NCBI RefSeq assembly: GCF_020740795.1
Contig: NC_067300.1
Span: 372,001-436,000, forward strand
DNA: 64,000 nt
Direction: 5' to 3'
Source of the DNA: Apus apus
Lineage: Eukaryota; Chordata; Aves; Apodiformes; Apodidae
Part shown: positions 12,757 through 27,200 of the stretch, in pieces
Numbering within the stretch: position 1 is the first letter of the stretch
Layout: the number at the start of each line of letters is the position of its first letter
Program-made: the position numbers and the translations under genes
Notes under the pieces: generated by a model
What the model was told of the DNA's origin: nothing
The model's input: only the letters and a program-made list of their open reading frames with translations
Databases searched by the model: none

Positions 12757-15307
12757 TTTATTATTCAGCACCAGGACCTAAAGCTGTAACATGTTGGATT
12801 TGCTGTTCCAGTTGCACTCCAGCTCCCCTCAGGTGCTGCAGGTAAAGCCAGTCCAGCTCCACTGTGCCTGTTGCCTGTTCTGTGGACCCCGTGAAGTTCC
12901 AGTGGCAAGGAGGAGCCCCTCGAGCAGCCACAGTGCAGACCCCTCAGCACAGAAATAAACCCCGAGGTGATCCTGCCTGGCTCTTCCTCCTCCCAGTGTG
13001 GGGCTGGAGTCCCAGCAGCCCATGGATTGCACAACACTGATGCTCTTCCAATGGCTTTTATTAAAGGCTTTGACCATACTACATCCTTCAGGAAAAAAAG
13101 ACACTTATTTCTTGCTGGAACAGTGGGGTCTGCTTCAGCTCCTGTACACACCAGGCATGATAAAATCTGCAGGGAGACTTCAAAGGGGGCTTGGTGGTTG
13201 TCCATAGGTAGGACAAGCCCTGCCCCCCCCAGCCAGCTCAGCACCTTGGGGTGTAGAAAGTTCAGCTTGGGTCAGGTTCCAGCTCAGCTTCCTCCCAGCC
13301 TGGAGAAGGACAGCAGGCGCCCCTCTGGCAGCAGCAGGGACACCCCTAAACAACCTGGGAGCAGTGTCACCATACAGGGAGCTCTCTGGGTCCCAGCTCA
13401 GTGTCCCAGGCCCTGCCAGGGCACCTGTGGTGGAGCAGGGATGGGAGCAGAGCACAAGCAGAGTGGGCCCTCTGGGCAGCGGGCAGGGAGCTGCTGGCAG
13501 AGGGGCTCAGGCCTTCCTCCACTGCAGCCTCATGTCCCCTGGGCCCCCCAACAGCAGCCACTGCTTCCACCAAAGGTGACCCATGGTGGCTGTGAGCAAG
13601 AGCACGGTGAGCACTCCCAGCCTCACTGCCCACCCTCCTGGCCGGAGGAACAGCACAGGGGCCGGACAAGGCCCTGGACCATTATTGCAAGGTGGGGGCA
13701 GCAGCTGCCTCATGATCAACAAAATCTCCCCTGGGGCACATTTGGACACTGACATGGCACAGGGAAGGCAGTGAAGCCTTGACAGCCCAGCCTGGCTCCC
13801 TCCCCACCTAGAGTTACTCATGGCCATCACAAAACCACTCCCAGGGACCAGCCAGCCACCATGCAGGGATGTGGCAGCAGCAGCTTCTCCACCAACACAG
13901 AGACCTTCTCATGGGTGCTGAAAACTTGCTGCCCTAAAGGCAGTGATGCCAGGAGTCCAGGGACAGAGAGGGGACAAGCTTCATGTGGGGACTTCTGCAG
14001 CAGGTGGTAGGATCACCAAGTCCTACCCAGGTGGCTGCAGGCTCACTTAGGGGTGAGCTGAGAGTGCTCCAGTGTGCAACACCCAGGAACCTGCAGACAT
14101 CAGTTCCTGAAGGAAGGATGGAGAAAAGCTGTTGCTAGTGGGCAAGGCAGGCCCTTGGGGAGGGCAGGAGCTGGCCTGTGCCACCCACCACACAGGCAGA
14201 TGCAGAGACTGGCTGCAGTCATGGTGCTGAGGGTCCTTGTGCAGATGGACAGTGGCAGCAGAGCCACAGCCCCACATGCTTGGTGGCTGGAGTGGGCCCT
14301 GGAACACCTGCCCTGCTGCAGCTGCCCTGCCATGGGGATGGAAACTCAGGAGCATCCACATGAGTGCAGCCAGCTTCCAGCACTGCCATCATCCTCCCTC
14401 TTGGGCACAAGCAGAGAAGGGCTCAACACCCAGCTGGGGCACTCAGGTTCAGGGGACTGATGTCCAGCACCAAGCCTTGCATCACCTCTCTCACAGGATG
14501 GGACGGGTTGTCCCCAGGCCAGATTCACTTCTCTCCCACCACGAGCACCCCTGGTGCTGCCCCAGGCTCCTCCCCCAGCGCAGCAGGCACTGCCTGCCCT
14601 GTGCTCCCAGCTCAGAGCACAAACCATCCATCAAACCCAGAGTGAGGGCCAGATGCAGGGCGCTGCTGCCTGCCAGCCACACAGCACAGCTCAGCACTGG
14701 CTCTGCAGGCACTGATGGCATCCCAATAGCTGCAGAAAGGTTGGCATCTCTCTCATCCCAGTCTGCCATGCACCCTTTCCCTCCATCAAGGCACAGACCA
14801 GGCAGGGCAAGGCACTGGCACCCCTGCAGCACACAGAACTTCCAGAACACCGAGATCTCTGAAGAAAATCCTAGATGGCTGAGCCAAACATCCATGCGAG
14901 GTGGTGCTTGGACAGGCCAAATCCTTGTTTTACTACAGAGCGCTGAGGCGGTGCACTAAACTGGTAGAGCAAGAGCTGCACTGGTTTCCACTGGGAGCCC
15001 ACACAGCAGCAGTTCAGACACCCAAGTCCCTGCAGTTCTTCTTGTATCCCACAGATCTTCTTGTACCCTGCAGATTGTGAATGTCAACCCAAACCTCTTC
15101 ACAGAGAAGGTCTCTCTGACACCAGGGAAGAGGGTTCCATCAGACACCTTGTTTCCACTCAGAGCGAAGGTCCCTTTTTGGGAAGGGCTTTTCCCCTTCC
15201 GCTTTCTACCCCCTCCTCACTCCAAGACCTGCCTGAAGCGCAGCACAAGAGGGGGATGCCCCTCTCGGGGCTGGCTCTGCCTTGACTGCTCCCGGAGGTG
15301 GGGAGAG
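12757..15307 (-). other. TRAF2: TRAF2 3' UTR and downstream sequence
   Basis: Noncoding sequence downstream of the TRAF2 stop. Minus-strand AATAAA hexamers (TTTATT on the plus strand) at 13057-13062 and 12757-12762 are candidate poly(A) signals. Nothing else was recognised, and open frames here are short chance frames. Confidence 0.5.
13057..13062 (-). terminator. Candidate TRAF2 poly(A) signal
   Basis: TTTATT on the plus strand reads AATAAA on the TRAF2 strand, about 2.2 kb after the stop. A second copy lies at 12757-12762. Confidence 0.4.
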
Positions 15308-18266
15308 TTAGAGGCCTGTGAGATCAACGATGGCTTTAATAAAGATGGCGTCATCACGCACATAGGAGTTCTTGGCTTCCATCACAGAGACGGGGCAGAA
15401 CAGGGGGCAGCCACTGGCAATGTTCATTTCTGTGATGGGTCGCTGGAAGGAGGATGACGTCACGTCGGGTCGGAAGGCATCGATGATGTGCTCCCGGTTG
15501 TTCTGATCCAGAAGCATCAGGGTTACCTGTGATGAAACATGAAAATACACCACTGGGGCTGAGTAAAAAGCACCTGGAAACACAGCCCAGTGACCTGCTC
15601 ACACAAAGCCTGTGAAATGTGCAAGTGCCAATGTGACCACAGCCACGTCACACACCTATAAAGCTGAGAAAGGCCTGCAAGAAGGTTCAGCAGAGAACAT
15701 CGTCGCAGTGACATTCAGCAGAAACCTCCCCACATCCTGCTCTGTCACTGGAAACTTCTGGGTGGCAGCACAGGGCTGCTCGACTGACTCTGAATCCCTG
15801 CCAACGGTGTTGCTGCTGACCCCGAAACCCCGCAGGTATCTCAGTGAGCTGCAGTCACTGCCCCCTGCGAGGGAAGGCAACATGCCCCTCTCCATTAGTA
15901 CTTTGCCTTCTCAGCCTCAAAGCGTTTCCCAAACCTGCAACACCTGGGAAGGGAACCCTGAACTTCTGACCGAGTCAGCATCAACTGCGCCCTGAGGCCA
16001 CGACAATCTGCTCTGACCCCAGATTCCCGCAGAGGCTCCGCTCCTTCCCCAAGATGCTGCTGCTCTCCTGTAGCAGCCTCTGCTGCTTCAGGCCCACGGG
16101 GCTTTCAGCACAACTGGGGAATCCCCAGGGCAGGTCAAAGTCCTTCCTTCTTCTCTGCTTGACAAGTAAGCCAGACCAATGGCGTCTAAAAGCTCAAGTG
16201 GGCACAAAACTAGAGGCACGTGGCTGGGCATGATGGGCTTCATCTCAAACCCACCTTCTGGTTGAAGGGCCACCGCAGAAGAGCATCGTTGGGTCCTTTC
16301 ATCACCACAAAGAACAGGGACAGGTGGGTCCCACGCCCGGTGCCATCCCCATTCAGGTAAACACGCAGACACATCTTGTAGCCGTACTTGCTCGTGTAGA
16401 AAGCTATCAAAGAGTAGCAAAACAGACATAGTGAGTGTCAAACCCAGCAAAGCTTGGAACCAGCAGGTTCCTTTGAACCCTGAGGACTCTAAAATTTGGA
16501 TCCTGGAAAAAAACAGGTTTGGGTCTTAAAATAAACGTTTCAAAGAAGTGGCCCGGGAAGCCTCCAGATACAACCAAAACCAGATGCCATCTTTGACTGG
16601 CCTGGAGACAGGTCAGGGGAGCTACAAGCTGAGACACAGGGGAGGTCTAGCTGAGACACAGAGTGCTGTGGCACTGAGCTGGGCACTGGCCCCTCGGGTC
16701 TCCCTATCTGCCACCACGCACGAGGGCCCTGGGCAGAGTCTGATGCTGGAGCTCTGCCCCAGAGCCAAGTATCTCCCTCTGCAGCCCCCACAGAGCCACC
16801 AGTCCTGCCACACACAACTGCTAAAGGAGCTTCAGCTCATGGCAATAACAGTGAGAGCAGGAACGAATGGAGGCGCTGAGGAGCTCCCAGGCTGGGGCAC
16901 AGGGATGCCCACAGCCAGAGGACAAGTCATCTCCTTCCAAATCACAACCTCTGGAGATGTTCAGGTCCAACAGCTCTCGAGCATGATGCAGGACATGGAC
17001 AGGAGGCAAGAATTAAGGTCGTCTCTCTAAGTCAAACCAAACATAATTGAAGCAGATTTGTTCACTTTGGGACAAGGAAGGAAGTGCTGCCCTTCCCTGA
17101 GGGGATAAGAGCAGGGGTTTTCCACAGCTGCTGCTGACTTTGAGAAGGAAATCCTCATTGCATACACACAGTTTCAATAGCAGTTTAGTTCCCCTCAAGA
17201 AAAGGAATCCTTTTATCTTTCAGTTTTTCCAGACAAAAAGGACTCTGAACATCCTTCATCCAGAAACGGATTTTAAAATAGCTTTTAAAATCCAGTTGTG
17301 GCCCAGCTACAATTTGCTTTTCCACGGCATCAGGAAGCAGACCCCAGGTATGAGTTCTAGGTTTGCATGCAGCTCTGGGCATCTTGGAAAGGCTCTGCAG
17401 TGTGCATGGATCTAAGCAGTTCCTGCTCAGGCAAACACAAGCTCCCCTCCTCAACCATTCTGTGATGAGGTGAGCTCCCCACTGAGCAATGACACTGTAT
17501 GAATTTATGGTTTCACCTCTCAGCTGCAAGCCTGGGAAGTGCTTTCATAAACAAACAAGCCAGATCACAACCTACTGCTCTGAGATAATCTTTCTTAAGA
17601 AGAGAAGAAAGTCTGGGCTGGGGCAGTTCTGCAAGGAGAGTCCCTTCCTCTAACAGATAGTCAAGCACTTCCCTAGATGGGCTTTATGACAGTGGGCACT
17701 GTCATGTTTTGGGTATTAAAATATATTTATGGGGCTCTAATATGCATTTCCTCACTTCCCTAACCATTTTATTGCTGGTTTTATGGTCTCTGAGTATTTT
17801 AATTATAACTAAAGGATTATGTGGGGCTATACTGGAGCTAAGAGGGTTATGTTCTCCATTATGGGAAATGAAAAGGTCTCCTGCAATCAAAACAGCACCT
17901 CTTTCAGCAGAGCAGCTTCATTTAGCCCAGTGCAAAAAAAAAAAAAAAAGTTCCAGGTGCTACAGGAAAAAAGAAGACAGAACAGACTGCATGGCCAGCA
18001 CCTCGCCTGCTAAGGGCTCTGCTACAAATCCCACACCCTGCTGAGATGCAAAAGGCTTTTTCAGTTTTCCAAATTTGTGGGCAATAACCTGGAGAGAAGA
18101 TGGCAGGAGAGCGGCCTGTTATCGCCTCCTGACGCTTCCGGGCAAACTCTGTGATCTTCCAGATGAAAACACCATCGTAGGTGGAAGCCTCCATGTTGCG
18201 GATCTTTTCCTCCATCTCAGCCATGGCCAGATCTTTGAGCCCAATGCTCCTTTCCAGCTGCCGGAC
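15308..18266 (-). other. TRAF2: TRAF2 MATH/TRAF-C domain exons
   Basis: Three exons (18266-18089, 16403-16255, 15526-15308) encode the end of the coiled coil ([20 protein letters not shown]) and the receptor-binding TRAF-C domain ([20 protein letters not shown] through to the stop). The receptor-contact features known from human TRAF2 are visible: the LRVY strand (human R393 and Y395) and the serine triplet in [10 protein letters not shown]. The trimer-forming MATH fold looks complete and functional. Confidence 0.93.
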
Positions 18267-21200
18267 CTGCTCAGTGGGACACACGGTGCAGCCTGGTTAG
18301 AAACACGTACTGTGAGACCCAAGAAAGCCAGCAGACACCAGCATTATTCCCTTCGGGATGACTCTGCAGTGACAGACATTCTCCAGAAGTGACAAGGATC
18401 ACGGGAGGGAGAAATTTAGCAGCATAAACCAATGCACTGAGGTTTCCTTTGAATCCTGTCATTCTGGAGAAGGTCCACCCAACTCAGTACTTGAGCTGGA
18501 CACTTGCCCACAGTGAACGGGAAAATCCTCCCAACGAGCAGCTCAACGTTAGCAGCACAAGAAGTGAGGATGGGGGAAGCAAAAAAACCCTCAGCATTGT
18601 GACAAAACTAGACTGAGATAGAAAAGAACCTGCACCCAGCCAACAAGGTCTCCCCAGGGTTAACCAACCACAACTTGATTACTAACAGAGATCTGAACAC
18701 TTGAGGCATGTCAGTTAAATTCCCATCTTTTCCAGGAAGCTTTTGAGTGTTGGACACAGGCACAAATGAAATTTTAGTTCTGCCTTTGGATCTGTAGAGA
18801 TCTGGGACCAGGCAGTGAGGCTTTGCCAGTTAATCTCATGGAAAGGAAACTGAGAAAGTCTCTGCTCAGGGTGCTGCAGGGCCCAAGCCACTGGCTGGTT
18901 ACACACCTTGTTACTCAGCGTTTCGATCTTCTCCTGGTCCAGTCGGTGTTGCTGACTGTAGGCTTCAGCTGTCAGAGACACTCTTTCCACCTCCCGATTG
19001 AGCACACAGACAATGTTCTCAAAGGTCACTGTTTTCCTCTCAAGGGCTTCACATCTTCCCAAGAGCTCCAGGGACCGGGAGAGCCCTGACTCAGAGCACA
19101 GAGAGGTTGCTGCCAGTAGCGGGGAGCTGTTTTGCGATGAGGAGAGGGCAGGAAGGGGCTTTAGGTCTCCAGACCCAGTCTTGAGGCTGAGCACAAAGCT
19201 CAGTAGCATGTAGAGATGCTCTGCCAAACACTTGCTTTCGTGTTCTGGTAGCTTTTCATTTTCCACCTGCATGAAGAAAAACACATTCCCTGCTCTGCAG
19301 TCTCAGTCTGCCACCATCCACAGAACAAATTCCTCCTCCTGAGGTCACAACATGAGCTTTAAATGATGAAGGGGAAAAACCAAAGGAAGATAGTTTTCAA
19401 AACCTGTTTTGGGGGTGGCTTTTTTTCTTTTTAGCAATGCTGCAATCACATGTGATGATGGATGCTTGACACTTCCCCAGCTGTACACACTGTCCCACTC
19501 TGTCTTCCTCTGTTACTTCCCCAAAAGGGCTCTGTCAAGGCACTTAGCAGCATCAAAGGAAAAAGCCTCAGGTAACTCCCCCAAGAAGGGATTTATATGA
19601 ACACCACCAGAAGGAGCTGGGAAAGCTAAGTCACATGGAGAAATATGGCTTGGCCCAAGCTCTAGCAGGAGAGTAAGGGCACCAGAAGCCCAGTTCTGTG
19701 CTTACAGCTGAAAGCAGCATAACCACAAGAGCCTCAGAACACTCAGGGTGCTACTCAAGGAGGAGGTTTCCTTCCACATTAAGTTCATTCTCTGAATATC
19801 CAAACTCTGGACAGGAGATGACATTAAGCTCGATTTGCAAAGGGTTTGAACCACCACGTCGTTCAAGTATCTGAACACAAACATCTGTAGCAGTTTGGGC
19901 AACAGTAGTTTGCAGGTTAACTCTGGAACTGAAAACAAGTCCCCAGATGAACATCAACAGACAGGCCCTTACCACCGCAGCACATCCAACAACCTCAAAT
20001 CTGCAAGGCACTTTAGATCTTCCACAAGACTTCACATGGTCCCGAAACTAGAAAGGAAGGAAAGCAATGTTAGATCTTACGTGACCCCAGTAGCTTCCTT
20101 TCCATCTTCCTTTCCATGTCTAGGAAACTGAAGACAATCCCAAGAATGCCCAAGTCACTGCTGATCACCAGCTGCCCAAGTGCGTGGTGAAACCTGGGCA
20201 CTGCCTACTGCTAGGAATGACTTTCACTGCAATGTAAATTAGGCACTAGCACTTGACAGGAAGTTTTGTTTCTCTCTCATGGCTAGGAGGTCTCACTTCT
20301 CACCTGCATGTGCAAGAAAAAAAGAAAGCTACCAGCACAGGTGTTATGGATGCTGAGCAAGAAGGGCTCAGGAAGGGGAGCCATGAGGAATAACCCTACG
20401 AAAAAAACCAGCCATTTAATTTTGTGCACTTCATGTAACCCTGGTCAGGTCGTGCAACTGCTTGGTATTTCTACTTCCAGCTAAGCATTATAAATCTGAG
20501 AACAAAAAGCTTCTCAGTGGTCCTGCCTGAGCACTGACAGCAACTGTTGCAGGTCCTGTGCAGAGGAAGATGCTCTCCTGGGTCCAGCATTCCCTTGCTG
20601 GGCTTGGCCACCTCCTGTCTGGCAGCTGCGCTGAAGAACCAAGGCCAACAGTGGGTATTTCTGCAGAGAAGTGCCAGTAACCCTCCAGCCACTAAGATGA
20701 CTAGTTTGGGTTCCCACGCAGTCCATGATTACTGCTTATGAGCCCTAGCACATTATCATCTTGCTTTTGATGTACCTCTCATCATCAAGTATCAGTGGTC
20801 TGTCCTGAACAACCACCATATTCCACGTTTAACACCTACAGCTGCTGCAACAGATGTCAATTAAAACTGGTTTTAAACCACTTTAACAGCTTCTAGATCC
20901 ATCTGGCTTGCATGAGTCAGGTCACTCAGAGTGGCAATGGCTGCAGCCACAAACAGTTGGAGAGAGACAAGAGGGAGTTAATATTTAAACAAAGGATAGC
21001 TCACCTATGGGAATCCTACAAGCCTGATCTCTGCTAGGCTCCAGCATCAGAGCAGACCTGTGTTCCAGGACCCCAGAAAGAAGTCCTTTCTTATGCTGCA
21101 CATTTTTCTCTTTTCTCATAATTTTGATGCTTCTGTCCCCCTGCCCCTTGCAACAGTGCTACTATAAGTATGATACCCATGGTGGGCAGAAAGGTTCCAG

Positions 21201-24200
21201 ATAAAATTTTTTTAAGGTGATTCCCAAAACTTTGATTTTCAGACTTCTGAGCCTTTCCCCAGAAGCCAGCAGCATGGAGGCTCTATACACATGGATTCCA
21301 TTACATGATTAATTTGTAATCAATTAATTTAGCTGACATCATAGAATCATAGAATGGTTTGGGTTGGAAGAGACCTTAAAGATCATCCAGTCCCACCATG
21401 ACACCACCCACCAGACCAGGTTGCTCCAAGCCCCATCCAACCTGCCCTTGCCCCAGGGATGGGGCAGCCACAGCTTCTCTGGGCAACCTGGGCTAGTGTC
21501 TCACCACCCTCACAGTGAAGAATTTATTCCTACTATCTCCTCTAAATGTCCCCTCTTACAGCTTAAAAATCATTCCCCCTCATCCCATCACTCCCTGCCC
21601 TTGTCCAAAGCCCCTCTCCAGCTTTTCTTTAGCCCCTTCAGGCACTGGAAGGTGCTCTAAGGTCTCCCTGGAGCCTTCTCTTCTCCAGGCTGAACACCCC
21701 AACTCTCCCAGCCTGGCTCCAGAGCAGAGCTGCTCCAGCCCTCCCATCATCTCCGTGGCCTCCTCTGGACTCGCTCCAACAGCTCCGTGTCCTTGTTGTG
21801 TTGGGGACCCCAGACCTGGACCCCAGGTGGGGTTTCACCAGAGTGGAGCAGAGCAGAAGAATCCCCTCTCTAAGGGAGATGGGATCCCTTTCCATTCAGA
21901 ATTGCAGCAGTGGTTGATATAGCTGCTCTACATAGTACACAAGTGCCCTTTCAAGGAGGGAGCACATGTCTCCAAAGCTGCAGGTGCCCCTAAGTCACCT
22001 CCTCCTGCACCCACCAGCGTTTTGAGCCTTGGGGAAAAGTCACACCCCTACCAACAGCTGCCACTTGACTGTTTTCCCCACTCTGCTTGCTAATGGTCCA
22101 GGTCTTCCTCCCTGCTCTGTGAATGCCACGTGGCTCAGTGGACAGATACCTTCTCCCTTGGAATCTTCTTCCCACAGCCCTCACAAGTCAGTGGAAATTC
22201 AGGGCAGACTTCGTCATGAGCCTGTAAAAGAATTGACAGGAGAATATTTACTCCTCTAAATGAAAGCTCCAGTGTGGTCACACGATGAGTACAACTCCAG
22301 AGTGGCAGTTTTACACTCGATTTCAGAAGAGCACTGTATCTACCAACCTGTGCTCAAACCCTGGTCATGCTGATAATTCTCCAGGCTACAAGAATTTAAG
22401 GTGCCTGTGTAGCTTCAGCATCAATTTAAAGGCTGCTATAATGTGCTTTTTTAAATCAAATTGCTGCTTTGATGGATGAGATAACCAACAGGAAGCTCCA
22501 TTTATGACTCTGCCAGGAAAATACACGTTCTGACAGGTTGGGTGAAGTTGGCCACTACCTCAGCAAGGTCATTTGTGAAATCTTTCCAGTGTACTGGTTA
22601 CCAGTCAGCTGAAGCATGAACCCATAGCCTGCTCATCACATGTTGGGCTGAGCTGTCTGATTATATCCTCACACTGGAATTAGAAAACCATTTTTAAACA
22701 TGAGAAATATTTAAAAACTGATTTATTTAACAGCCCCCGCACACAAGCACCCACCTCTACAGCAAGAGCACAGTGTTGGCAGCTTGAGGAGCTCAGGGTA
22801 ATGCGATACTCTGTGCTCAGAGCATACTAGGGATACGAGTGATACCAGCTAAATTAGGAATGCTACAACTTACCTTTGCTTTCTGTGTCACTTCCAAACT
22901 GCTTAAACCTTGTCTTTATACACCAACCAGGTGAAACAAGGCATTGTAAATGCCATGAATATGCAGTTCAAAATGCAGATTAAAAGTGAACTGAAGTATT
23001 CTGCCATGGTAGTAACAAGAAAAAAAACAAAGACAACAAACAGCAGAATTTAGAAAAGAGTCAGCTGAAACCAGATGCTCTGAAAACTTGGTCACATTTA
23101 TTCTTTATTAAAACAAACTACTGTCTTGGTGTGGTGGGGAAACATGCACAAACTTAAATGCATTACCACATCAGAAACTGGAAAGTGAAACCCATTAGTG
23201 GCTCAGCTTTGGCTTCCTGGTTACTCTCTCCTCTTTATACTTCCCAGGAGTGCTCAGGCTGAGCCTCCTGGGCTGTCCCTGAACAGGCACCTGCCAGCGT
23301 GTGGGGCTGGGCTGGGCAGGGCAGCCCTGCCTGCACAAGCAGAGGAGGAGGCAGAGTGTCTGCCTTCATCCCACTTGCTCAGAGGGGCTGAACCTGTTTT
23401 TCCACCCACAGACTGCTCTCATGTTCTAGAAACACCAGATAGCATCTTCCCCACGACCCACAGAATGCTGGCGTAAGAACAGATGGTCTGGCTGAAGGAA
23501 GGAAACTTCACTGTAGAGACAACTCTTTAAGAAGGGAGTATTTAAAACTTCTGCCCCCATGCCAACATGTATGAAACTACCACCCCTTCCACACTCCCAC
23601 CCTCCTAGCATTTCTCTTCTCTCCATTTCTCTTCCCTCTGGCTCCAGGGGATGTGACACCTCAGCCCTGCTGAGCGTGCCCAGCTTGCAGTGCAAGGAGG
23701 GAAACCAGCCCTGGGCAGCTGAGAGTGCAGCTGGTTCCTATGGAAATTGTTTGAGACTCCCAGAAGCATTAGATTTAAGCAGCACAGATCCAAACCTCCA
23801 GACAAATATTCTTATATAAACAATTCTGGGCTCTTCTGGAATCCCCTGTTCCTTCTCCCTCCAAGGACATGGATGGAATTGCTGCTGGCAGGAATCCACC
23901 CCATGCCAGGAGCCCAGGAGCCAAGGCTGGCATTCAAACCTGACCTGCCACACTCCACAGGAATGGGGCAAGCCTCCTGTTTACACCTTCCCCAGCCCAC
24001 ATCCAGGAGCTTCTGCAGCAGGGACCAGCAAAGCTGACACTCAGGCAGTTACTGTGAACGTTTCGGGCAGCTCTGGAAAGCCGCTGGGAATGGGGGCCTG
24101 ATGAGGGCAGAGCTGCTCTTCCAGAGCAAACTAGGCATGGACATCAAGTCCAAAGGGGGTAAGAAAGGCCATGGCAAGAGAAGAATTGAAGCAGAGCCTG

Positions 24201-27200
24201 AAGCCAATGGTCTGGCTCAGACCTTCACCACTGACTTCTCCCCACCAGCTGTAAACTGAGGCACAGAGCGACCTGCAGCACCCACCAGCAGGGGTGGGAG
24301 AACCAGAGCAGGCAGAGGAGCAGCCAGCACAACAACAACTCACTCTTCCCCAGCCCATCAGGACCAAAACAACAGATTGATTCCCACATCCATTTGGCTC
24401 CCTAAAAATAAACAGTGAGACAAGCAGCAGAGCCCAGGCATCATACACTGCCACCAGAAAACACTATGCACTGATATGGATAAGGGGTTGACCTGCTAAA
24501 AAGCAGCCCCACGGAGAAGGATCTTGGGGTCCTGGTGGACAACAAGGTATCCATGGGACAGGAATGTGCCTTTCTGCCCAAGAGAGCCAACAGTATATTG
24601 GGATGTATTAAGAACAGTGTGGCCAGCAGGTCAAGGGAAGTTCTCCTTCCCCTCTACTCTGCCCTCATAAAACCGTATCTGGAGTGTTGTGTCCAGTTCT
24701 GGGCTCCCCAGTTCAAGAGGGGCAGGGATTTACTGGAGAGAGTCCAACAGAGGCTACAAGGATGATGAAGGAACCGGAACATCTGCCTTACAAGGAAAGG
24801 CTGAGTGACCTGGGGCTGTTTAGTCTTGAGAAGACTGAGAGGGGACCTGATGAATGTCTATAAGTATCTGCAGGGTGGGTGTCAGGAATGGTCCAGTCTC
24901 TGTTCAGTGGTGCCTGTGACAGGACAAGGGGAAACAGCAGCAAGTGACAACACAGGAGGTTCCACCTCAACATGAGGAAGAACTTCCTTCCTGTGAGGGT
25001 GACAGAGCCCTGGGACAGGCTGCAGTGTCTTCTCTGGAGACCTTCAAGACCCATCGGGATGTGTTCCTGTGTGACCTGCCCTGGGTGTTCCTGCTGCAGC
25101 AGGGGGGGTGGACCTAACGAGCTTCAGAGGTCCCGTCCAACCCCCATGATTCTATGATCCTCTGGGAGCCCACTTGAGAGACCAGAAAATCAGGCACCAC
25201 CACAGACTCCAGAAGGACCAGGGCAGCCTTTGAGCACTGGTGGGTGGCCACTGTGGCCACACAGCCTGCCAGCACCCACCCATGCTCCCCTCTGGAGCTG
25301 GAGAGTAGAGCTGCTCCTGCACAGGCTGTAATGCCCCAACCTCAACACCAGGAAAGCAGAGAAGGGATTTGCAGTATTTGATATTGAGGTTTCTCTGGGG
25401 GAATCCCCAGGATCATCCCCCTACAAGCCCAGCACTCAACCAGCAGGAACTGGCAGTTCCCTTCACAGCAGCTCTGTGGCACTAGAGGCAGCACACATCG
25501 ATGCAGTCAGGCAGGAAAGCACAGGCACACACTGGGGAAAATGTGTGATTTAGTAACAGCAGCTGATCCCTGGAAGACACAATGGTCATTTCCCAAGGAT
25601 ACCAGGATGTGCTGCTCTGCTGCACCTATGTGAGCAAGACAACAGGGGAATCTGCAGCTTAATCTGATTGCTGTTTGGCCTCTCCAGGCTTTGCTAAACT
25701 CAACTTGAACTATGGAGGAGGCAACTGCTGAAAATCATCACCCCTGTACAGTGGTGGCAGAGGAGCTGCACCTGCTCCCCAGCTGCCCCACCACAACTTG
25801 CCACACCAGTCCAAGCCCATTTTTATGGAGAAGTTGCAATTGCATTAGGAGATCCATTGGTGTGACGTGACACCCCCATGCAGCTCAGAGACATGGCAGG
25901 TGGCTGAGAAAAGCCACCTTTGAAACAGCTGCTGCCAGATGCCTCTGCCAGAACCTGCAGGAACACTGTGGCAAAGGGCAGGGTTGGCCAAGCCAAGGTG
26001 CAGCAGAACAAGCTGGGTGTGGGCTGCTCCCCACAGCTCCTCTGCAAACAGCCTCCTGAAGGTCCATCTTCCATTCTTGTTGGTCCCCTCTGCCATTCTC
26101 ACCATGGCACTAACCACGTTCCCAGCACTGATCTGATTCACCTCCCACAGTCACTGCTGAGCCAACTGCTGCTGTGAGCTGCGGGACGCGCTGCAGCGCT
26201 GGGGTCTAACCATGCTGAAGGCTCTGCCCGTGCTGAGGAGGTCCCAGGGCAACACTCTGGAGATCTCCCTCCTTCCAGCAGTGCTTTCATCAGCTCAGAG
26301 CTTCACTTCAGTTGCTCAGATCCAAAGGGACAGCCTGAGGCTGAAGGTGTGCCTGGCCTTCACGTTAGAAAGGGTGCTGGCAGGGCTAGCCAAGCTCTGC
26401 CAGCTGCTGGTGGTGGGCAGGAGCAAGGGCACCTCCTGTGCCTTGCAGGCAGTGTGGAGGTGCAGGCTGTCAGCAGAAGGGCTGTTGCAGCATGAGGCTG
26501 AGATCACCACTGGCACCCAGGAAAGCAGAGATGAGACAAATCCTTCAGCTGGGACAGGCATCCTTCACGTGCTGGACAAGCTGAGCCTGTGTTGAGCCAC
26601 TTGATTTCACACTTGGTTTCTCTAGGCTGTCTGAGGAGCTGCAAGTGCCCCAGAGCGTGTGTGATTGCGGCTCTGGCTCCTGACAGACACCTGGAGCCCA
26701 AGGAATATCTCTCTGGGCATGAAGTGCTGCCCCACAACCCCCACAGCTGTATTCACAACGAGGGGTTTCATCAGGCCTTAGAAAGGACACACAGCACTCA
26801 CCTCAGCTTCAAATCTCCTGACTTACAGCTTTTTGTTTTCCAAGGAACATATGCCAAAACTGTTAATTAGATGGGCCACCACAAGAAGGCTGAGCTGTTT
26901 TTAGAAGCTCAGAGCAGATCCTCTCCAGTAGGGGCTTTCCAGCCCCCTCCCACACACGCTCTCTGACACTCCCTGTGGCTTTACCTCCCACCACGGGCTT
27001 GGATGGGAAACTGCCTTCTGTCAGGGCAGCAATTGAACTCCAGTTCAGGAACCTAAGGGAGACTGGTTTTGTTTGGGGACCTCCCACTCTGGAAAGTAGA
27101 GGTGTGTCAGATCTGTTTTTCCAGAGTGGAAGATCCTTTTGTTCACTGCACATGCAAATCAGTGATCCTCCCACAAGAAAGTGATCTGGACCTCAGGCAA

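Noticed and set aside
17934-17949. A16 run considered as a processed retrocopy or SINE tail
   Set aside because: No element body or flanking duplication was recognised, so it is left as a homopolymer.
22855-22960. Minus-strand open stretch ending in a strong donor-like GTAAGT
   Set aside because: The translation shows no TRAF2 similarity and the required phase and acceptor are missing.
24535-24765. 76-residue plus-strand frame in the TRAF2 intron
   Set aside because: It is the CR1 ORF2 C-terminal remnant inside a truncated LINE.
26212-26595. 127-residue plus-strand frame in the TRAF2 intron
   Set aside because: No recognisable domain, no splice or promoter context, and it is antisense within an intron.
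26545-26790. Cys-rich minus-strand frame ([11 protein letters not shown]) in the TRAF2 intron
   Set aside because: A stop lies just upstream, the Cys spacing is not that of a TRAF zinc finger, and there are no matching splice sites.
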